From: Liquidambar formosana
Lineage: Eukaryota; Streptophyta; Magnoliopsida; Saxifragales; Altingiaceae
Direction of reading: 5' to 3'
DNA: 64,000 nucleotides
Assembly (NCBI GenBank): GCA_039720395.1
Contig: CM077827.1
Span: 21,914,375 to 21,978,374 of the forward strand
Shown here: positions 57,730 through 64,000 of the stretch, in pieces
Layout: each line of letters starts with the position of its first letter
Numbering within the stretch: position 1 is the stretch's first letter
Program-made: the position numbers and the translations under genes
Notes under the pieces: generated by a model
The model's input: only the letters and a program-made list of their open reading frames with translations
Databases searched by the model: none
Told to the model about the DNA's origin: nothing

Positions 57730-58133
57730 GGAATGCGGAGTATATCGTTAAGAGGACTAAAGATGTTTTGCTTTAGCCCATGACCTCATCCCACAAGACA
57801 AGCCCATCTGCAAGGAGAGCATGAAATGAAGTCCGCTAAGTCACTCTTTATTTACCAACAAAAAAGAAAAAAAAAAATTGAAGAGGAGTAATTTCATACA
57901 TTAAAACACTAAAGTAGTAAAGCCCTAGGCCACTTGGAACCACCAAAAATAAAAAATAAAAAAAATAAAAAAAAGGCCCTAAGCCACTGCGTTAAACCCA
58001 TCAAGGCAGAGTTGGCCATAGTCTAATAGTCTAATAGACTATTTTTTAGCTTGGAATCTTACACTACTGATGTGTTCTTTACGTATTATAGCAATTCTGC
58101 TTTCGCTTGATCCCAATAATGTTATTTGTTCAT

Positions 58134-58164
<31 letters not shown>

Positions 58165-58960
58165 GTGTTATGTTTGGTTGGAAAAAATAAAATAAAATAG
58201 AAAATGATCTACGTGATTATATATGTGATATTCATCTGCCTTTTGTTTGTTGTTTTTTCTCTAGATGTTTTGCATATTGTAGTATTCTACTCATGCTTCA
58301 AATGACATTCTATTAACTTTTGCATGTGGCTGCTAAGAAAACATAAGAAAATTAGAGGAAGTAAAATTGGATTTATTTATTTTTATTTATTTTTTTTTTT
58401 TCAATTAAGAAATTCGACTAAGTAAAGACTTGGCATGGGCATCATGTAGTAACGGTTTTCCCCACCCCTCACCAAACACCCTCTTTTTTGTTTGTTTGTT
58501 TGTTTGTTACTCTAACGCAATATAATTTCAAATCTTGGCTTTGTCACTAGATTTACCTTTTTTATGAGCATCTTTGGTAATCATTTTGATCTTCGATCTT
58601 AAATTGACCTGTTGTATTCTCGGTAGATTTTGTTTTTGTTTTTTTGTTTTTTTAAGTTGAAATAGTTTTAATCCTCATCATTCATATATAATATATTAAA
58701 TTGCTTCATGCCAATATTTCGAACTTGGAACTCGATACAAATTGATCTTCCAATTAAAAACTATGAATTCTTCATGTAATAATTTTTTTCTTTCAAAATT
58801 TTGATTCTAGGATGCTTCTTATTGAGAGTCATGAAGAGCGTGATTGAGAAGTAGGGTAATGGAATGAAAGTCGTTCTTGCGAGGTCTATCAACTTCTACC
58901 TCGCATTCTTTTTTATGCTTTTGCATTTCTCTCTCTCTTTTTTTTTTTTTGGTAGATTCA
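57730..58960. other. intergenic, no gene seen
   Basis: AT-rich spacer with A and T homopolymers (58138-58164 is a T run of more than 20) and a TTTG microsatellite near 58489-58508. Confidence 0.5.
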
Positions 58961-59785
58961 AGTTGATTCGAGATTAAGAGTTACTCATCGATTTATCAAT
59001 ATCCATAAATGAGTAACATGCTGGTAAAAAAGATATTGCTATATGTGTGGTCGTGCTGGCTTAATGGATGACAAGTGACCATTCAATTTCTCATCAAGTT
59101 TGCCATGCTTGATAGGGAGGAGTCGTTGTCGGATGTATTCCATGTGAAGACTGGACTTTTGGGGTCGTTGCTGCAACTCATTTTTTCTTTCCTAATTAAT
59201 GTATCTATATTCCTTTTGGTGCACAAGAAGCAACTTTTCTAAACTTCTACCAATGACTCGTATTTTGTAGACAAATCGCTAGATTAGATTTGTTTCATAT
59301 GTAAGTTATGTATATAAAAAATCAAGTTGATTCGAGATTAAGAGTTACTGATCGATTTATCAATATCCATAAATGAGCGGTGGGGACTCGGGAGGAGTCT
59401 TTGTTGGACGTGTTCCATGTAAAGACTAGACTTTTGGGGTCGTTGCTACAACTCATTTCTTCTTTCCTAATTAATGTATGTATATTCCTCTTGGTGCACT
59501 TGATGCGACTTTTCTAAACTTTTACCTATAACTCGTATTTTGCAGACCAATCGCTGGATTAGATTTGTTTCATCTTTAAGTCATGTATATAAAAAATTAA
59601 GTTGATTCGAGATTAAGAGTTACTTATCGATTTATCAATATTCATAAATGAACGACGGGGACTTAGGAGGAGTCTTTATCGGACATGTTCCATGTGAAGA
59701 CTAGACTTTTGGGGTCGTTGCTACCACTCATTTCTTCTTTCCTAATTAATGTATCTATATTCCTTTTGGTGCACTTGCACTTGCA
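58961..59785. repeat. tandem repeat of about 275 bp, three units
   Basis: Units start at AGTTGATTCGAGATTAAGAG: 58961, 59325 and 59600. Unit 2 is 275 bp. Unit 1 is 364 bp because of about 90 extra bases (around 59020-59110). Unit 3 ends incomplete near 59785. All share CCATAAATGAG, ACTTTTGGGGTCGTTGCT and CTTTCCTAATTAATGTAT. No coding signal. Confidence 0.92.
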
Positions 59786-59804
59786 CAATTAGGGATGAAG
59801 AATA

Positions 59805-60470
59805 AGTGGGTTTTTTTGGGGCCCACCCCATTCTGCTTCTAATGAGAATGGTTTGGAATACCATTTAATAGGGTAGGGGCGGGTTTGGGGATTTTTTTAA
59901 GAACCCGTTAAGGTTTGGGGTAGGGTTGGGATTTTCATTAAAAACCTATCCCGAACTTGCCCCGATTATCTGCTCACTTTTATTATTATATCTCTATTAA
60001 TACATAATAATACACTTATGCTATTTAATATATAAATGCCTCTAATTTTCTCTTCCTTAAACCCTAGCCCATTTTTTTTTACACAAAAGTTAGAGACTCA
60101 TAGAAAGAAGCAACACTCTCCAATCTCCATTTCCGGCAACCAAGAAGATTCAAAAACAATAGTGCAACCATTAAAAAGTAGAGTGAACCATCTTTTTCTT
60201 TCTTGGTAAAATAAATAGAAAAAGAAGAAACCAAAGAAAGATTGAAAATTTGTCTTTCTTGGTAAAATAAAATAAAAAAGGAGAAACCAGAGAAAAGTAG
60301 AAATGGAAGGGACCGGGCCGGGCGGGGTGGAAATGGGATTTTCAAATTTAAATGGGACAAGAATGGGAATTGGATGTTAAATTCAAAGAAGGTTTGGGAT
60401 AGGGTTGGGACGGGATAAATCCCAATGGGTTGGGGTTCGGAGAGGGCTCCCTGTACCAAACACACCCCAT
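59805..60470. repeat. G-rich-ended repetitive element
   Basis: Both ends are G-rich with similar phrases (GGTTTGGGGTAGGGTTGGGA near 59915, GGTTTGGGATAGGGTTGGGA near 60390). They enclose an AT-rich middle with two copies of TTTCTTGGTAAAATAAA. This resembles a family of non-autonomous plant elements with GGGGCGGG-type ends, but no target duplication was found. The proline-rich open frames over it are artefacts. Confidence 0.4.
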
Positions 60471-61044
60471 TGACATCTTATGCACAATGAACCATAAATA
60501 AGAAAAGAAAGAAAAAATTGGCAAAAACCCCATTTAGAAAAGTAGTTTAGTAATAATCCTATCAAAAGATTCTTTAACCCCTTAACCCAAATTTGGGTAT
60601 CTATCTTTCTTTTCTTTTTTTTTTTTTTGAAAAATCCTAATTTATTATTTGCTTATAAGGGCACTCTGTTTTTGGTTATTAAAGGCACCTTATGTAACTA
60701 ACTTATTTTTTAATTTTCTAACTTTTAAAACCCTTTAACTTACAAGATACAAATTCGTTTTTCATAAAACTTATAACTTTGGAGTCTACTCGTTGTGATC
60801 TGTAAAACAATAACCATTGTGATTAGGTAATTCTGGGAAAAAAAAAAAATTATGTTACTTTTTGCTCTTAAAAAAATAATATATAAATTATAGTATTAAA
60901 TAGTAATATGTTACTATTTTGTTATTGTTAAATAGTAACTTGTTATTGTTTTCTACACAAAAATGAGATTTTTTTTTTCTTGGGTATGGAGAGATTGCAA
61001 TAACATGTTACTCTTCTCTACATAAAAATGAGTTTTTATGTTAA
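60471..61044. other. intergenic, no gene seen
   Basis: AT-rich with repeated ATAGTAAC(A/T)TGTTA phrases at 60902-60950 and no coding signal. Confidence 0.5.
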
Positions 61045-61200
61045 AGGTAAAATACAGAAAACTACCCCCAAGTTTGGGGAAGGTTTCAGTTTGGTACTCC
61101 CAAATTTAAAAGAGTTCAATTAGGTACCCAAACAGTTTGTTGACTAACACTGTTAACGGTTGGCATCAAATTGACATTACTACCCTTCACTTAAACCACA
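61045..61200. repeat. possible end of a non-autonomous DNA element
   Basis: Phrases AAACTACCCCCAAGTTTGGG, GTTTGGTACTCCCAAATTT and TTAGGTACCCAAACAGTTTG resemble the ends of common plant non-autonomous elements. No paired end or duplication was fixed. Confidence 0.25.
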
Positions 61201-61359
61201 TCGTTTTATCAATAACAATTTGGATGAACAACTTCTTCAATAATTCCAGATTTATAGGTCACAATTGTCCTTCAACGGTGTGAGATTCGCCTTGACTATG
61301 ATGAACTTGATGCCATGATGCTAGCTACACATTGAGGAAAAAAAAAAATGAACACACTC

Positions 61360-61386
61360 TATCTATCTATCTATCTATCTATCTAT
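61360..61386. repeat. (ATCT)n microsatellite
   Basis: Seven ATCT units. GA and TA microsatellites follow at 61470-61488 and 61509-61521. Confidence 0.9.
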
Positions 61387-61521
61387 ATAGATATATGGAT
61401 TTTGTGTATTTCATATAGAAGGTGTGCTTCATCGAAAAAAAGAAAAAAAAAATTATGAGGAAATAAAACAAGAGAGAGAGAGAGAGATGAAAACATTACC
61501 TTTGAAAAAAATATATATATA

Positions 61522-62842
61522 TGATCTTGCTTGCTTATGAGGACCCTTATTCTTGTTCAAAATAAGGGCAAAATTAACATATTTTCTTAAATTAGTAAGA
61601 ACCACGAAAATTACGGCATAACAAGACCCATCACATTGTGATCCCCACATACTTTCTTTTAAGTCTCCGTCTCACGAAAACCATCATAAATAATCATGTG
61701 ACTTTTTGTTTGATAACCTATGGTGATGCGTTGTATGAATATAGAGAGAGAATTTTAGACTGACAGGATTAAAAGAAAATAATTACAGTTCAATACAAGA
61801 TATTACTAACTTTTTAATAAATGACTACTAATGTAACTAAGAATGACTAATAATTATAATTTTTTACCCGTAGCTTGACCAATCTATAATTTCTCCAATG
61901 TAATGGGTCATCCTAGTAACCTCTTTTTTTTTTTTTTGTTACCCTATAAATATTTGACGTGAGGCCTATTTGTCGTTGAACTCTAATTTTCTAACTGCAA
62001 TCTGCATACTAAAAAGTGCCTGCTTAATTACAATAAGCTCTAGTTCTCAAATACAAAATTTTTGCGAACGTTTGCTACAAAACCTCTACATGCAGTTGAT
62101 CAATTCAAGAGGATTAGATGCGTCATATGAATATTTGAACATCAGTTAACTGGTTCATCAGCTTTCAAAGAGATACGATCGAAGAAATAAGTCTCTCTTT
62201 CTTCAAATGCACCCTCCTCTACTTTACTAAAATGCACCATATTGGCCTCTTCTCTTCCCGAAATGCTTCATTTCCTACTCTTTCTTCCCGTCTCACAATT
62301 CACCCATTTTTTTAGTGGTCATATTTTCAGAAGGCATGGACAAATGATACTGTTTGTAGTATCCCCTGCCATCATTGAGAGTGCTAGAAAGGAGGAGGAA
62401 CACTGAAGGTTTAAGAAGTAATGAAAAGTCTATTATATTATAGGTTCTCTATTAGTCAATGCAACATTGTCTATATATCCTGGAGGGAATTTTTTCCCTC
62501 ATTGAATAAAATCATTAACATAAAAATGTTGCTTTTCGGTTAACGTCAATGTAATATAATGTCTTGTTGGTCGGTTGATTAAGTGTATTGCATCGATAGA
62601 TTTAAGCATGATGGGTCCAACTTGACTCTCCTATGATCACGATTAAAGTGACTGGTTGCCATTGCAGGTCACTACTTCTTGTGCAATATCATGTGGTACA
62701 ACATTAATTTCACAAGGCCTGTTAACTGCATTTAATCACTTTTTACCACTTGAACAATCTGTGCAGTGTGGTTTAGAGTAACCAAATCCATTGTACTTGA
62801 AAACATTGTGATCAATTGCCTTCAGTCAAGCCCGGCCCCCTC

Positions 62843-62880
<38 letters not shown>

Positions 62881-63198
62881 CTGATGATCTTAAGGTCACT
62901 TCCAAGAGTACTGAATCATAGATGGTATTTGGTGCGCGCATTCTCATCAATACTCTGAAGCATAGAAAATAAAATTTACTTCAACTTATATACTCCTAAA
63001 TTGTATCATGCCATATGACGTATTTCCATAAACATGCATTTGTGCTATATAAAACAAAAACTGATATGCTATGCAAGATTCAACACCAAGTGGAAAACCG
63101 AAGTTAGCAGCAACATTATAATTACCTTGAAAATATGAAATCAATGACTACTGTCACTTTTTTTTGTTTTGTTTGGGAGAGGCGCCCCCCGGAGAGGA
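61522..63198. other. intergenic, no gene seen; 33-base poly-A
   Basis: There is no convincing coding region. A 33-base A run at 62844-62876 follows AAGCCCGGCCCCCTCC and may be the tail of a short retroelement whose body I could not define. Confidence 0.5.
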
Positions 63199-63224
63199 GG
63201 GGGGGGGGGGGGGGGGGGGGGGGG
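63199..63224. repeat. 26-base poly-G tract
   Basis: A long G run follows GGCGCCCCCCGGAGAGGA, just downstream (minus-strand sense) of the RNase H fragment. Confidence 0.95.
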
Positions 63225-63251
63225 TGGTGTTGGGGTTACAACGAAGAGTCA

Positions 63252-63578
63252 TTAAGAACGAACAATGCGAACGCCAGTTAAATCTTGAAACAAAAGAGAC
63301 TGAATCCCATCAGGTGGGTCCTCAAGAATGTTGAACCCTTCATCATTGTTGGCCCCCACCTTTGCAAGAAACTCAGCACACATGTTTGCTTCTCTGTGCG
63401 TGTGTCTAATTTCACATCTCCAATCCCTGTTCATCAAATCTCTACAGTCTTGGACAATAGCACCACAGCGATGGCTGGGATTAACTCCCTGAATAAGCAC
63501 AGTGATCACGGCCTCAGCATCCAGCTCAAGAATAATTTGCTTAAGTCCTTTATCCCAAGCTAAGTGGAGTGAAACAGA
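63252..63578 (-). pseudogene. retroelement RNase H-like fragment
   Basis: The minus-strand frame reads HLAWDKGLKQIILELDAEAV, ITVLIQGVNPSHRCGAIVQD, CRDLMNRDWRCEIRHTHREA and NMCAEFLAKVGANNDEGFNI, ending in a TGA near 63254. The LELDAEAV, HTHREAN and CAEFLAK motifs mark the plant RNase H-like domain that ends many LINE ORFs (RVT_3 type). Only this C-terminal part is present. It begins about 15 bases inside the end of the receptor-kinase frame, in a different frame. It could be a LINE remnant or a separate domesticated RNase H-like gene truncated at its N-terminus. Confidence 0.75.
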
Positions 63579-64000
63579 GGGATGGGCAAACCCTTGTTGA
63601 GTCTGGTCACATCATCAGGGAAGGAAGTATGAGGCACCCCCAAGCTCCAACCACCAATGGGGGACAAAATGTCCTTGACTTTCAGCTGTTTGTCACTTTC
63701 ACCTAAAAGATACATCTCTTGGCTCCGAAGTTGTGATATTGGAATTGCATGAAAAGGCTTGGCCAATGGGGTCCTGCGGGCAAGGAATTCTTGAGACACA
63801 TGTTGCATTGTAGGCCGAGATTGTGGTTTAATCCGTAAGCATGCAAATGCTAGTGTCACAACAAGAACAATATCATGCGCAAGAAGTGGATTTAGTTGAG
63901 GTGAGATGCGTGGGTCTAACACATCATTTAGCATTATATTTTGAGCAGATGATGAGGATAATGACGAGAGGAGTTCCCCTGGATGTCTTCCCATTATTGT
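63560..64000 (-). CDS. LRR receptor-like kinase, C-terminal end (MIK2-like), continues beyond window
   Basis: The frame enters from the right edge and ends at a TAG at 63562-63560. It shows the last part of a Ser/Thr kinase domain: TIMGRHPGELLSSLSSSSAQ, LDPRISPQLNPLLAHDIV and ACLRIKPQSRPTMQHVSQEF (subdomain XI, invariant Arg in SRPTM), then the family's FHAIPISQLRSQEMYL tail. Plant MIK2-type LRR-XII/XI kinases usually stop near that tail. Here about 45 further residues follow (LGESDKQLKVKDILSPIGGW onward), suggesting a lost stop and read-through into neighbouring sequence. The protein would be a plasma-membrane receptor of peptide or stress signals. The ectodomain and catalytic lobe lie outside the window. 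It could be a pseudogene, as the closely following RNase H fragment hints. Confidence 0.8.
   Translation of the reverse strand, partial: TIMGRHPGELLSSLSSSSAQNIMLNDVLDPRISPQLNPLLAHDIVLVVTLAFACLRIKPQSRPTMQHVSQEFLARRTPLAKPFHAIPISQLRSQEMYLLGESDKQLKVKDILSPIGGWSLGVPHTSFPDDVTRLNKGLPIPLFHST

Noticed and set aside
60079..60565. Pro/Phe-rich minus-strand open frames
   Set aside because: They read across the G-rich-ended repeat; related repeats of the same phrases explain them.

Overview
This window looks like nuclear chromosomal DNA of a eudicot plant. It is AT-rich, the genes have introns with GT/AG borders, and most of the sequence is transposon-derived. The plant gene families present (NADH-cytochrome b5 reductase, a plastid-type FHA protein, the C-terminus of a MIK2-like LRR receptor kinase) and the crowd of Tat/Ogre-like and copia LTRs suggest a woody rosid. 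The species is inference only.

Left arm (1-9590). A minus-strand CBR1-type NADH-cytochrome b5 reductase gene supplies four clean exons between 8056 and 3650, and its 3' half must lie beyond base 1. Its 3.7-kb first intron carries a 5'-truncated L1-type LINE with a 10-bp target duplication, plus SINE-like pieces. Further left are two tandem foldback elements embedded in TA/TACA microsatellites and an unrecognised gene-like open frame. A decayed coding fragment lies at 8528-8850.

Centre (9590-46007). This is a nested stack of retrotransposons. An LTR of 1.69 kb with an initiator-Met-tRNA-type primer site (11796-13481, minus) has a non-coding internal region holding three tandem copies of a CCAAT-type palindrome. 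Next, a minus-strand Ty1-copia element spans 15541-45537, with two LTRs of about 320 bp. It has been opened by several Tat/Ogre-like insertions: solo LTR B (16129-22043), itself split by solo LTR A (17684-20685) in the opposite orientation; solo LTR C (22899-25554); and gag-only element D (28448-43723), itself split by solo LTR E (32091-37454), which contains a 162-bp satellite array. Solo LTRs A, B, C and E each have a perfect 5-bp target duplication that I could read directly. The copia pol survives only as pieces of the linker, reverse transcriptase and RNase H.

Right arm (46008-64000). The region is gene-bearing and full of small DNA transposons. A five-exon minus-strand gene for a 220-residue FHA-domain protein with a transit-peptide-like start spans 53175-47200. 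Its last intron holds a plastid ycf2 fragment and its first intron a tRNA-type SINE with a target duplication. Around it lie two copies of one Mutator-like MITE family (one split by a hAT-like MITE), a second Mutator-like MITE with a 9-bp target duplication, a possible copia solo LTR, a three-unit tandem repeat with a 275-bp basic unit, and long homopolymer and microsatellite tracts. At the right edge is the C-terminus of an LRR receptor kinase, reading in from outside the window, followed closely by a retroelement RNase H fragment.

Only three host genes are supported: CBR1 (partial), the FHA gene (complete) and the receptor kinase (partial). I found no tRNA, rRNA or CRISPR.
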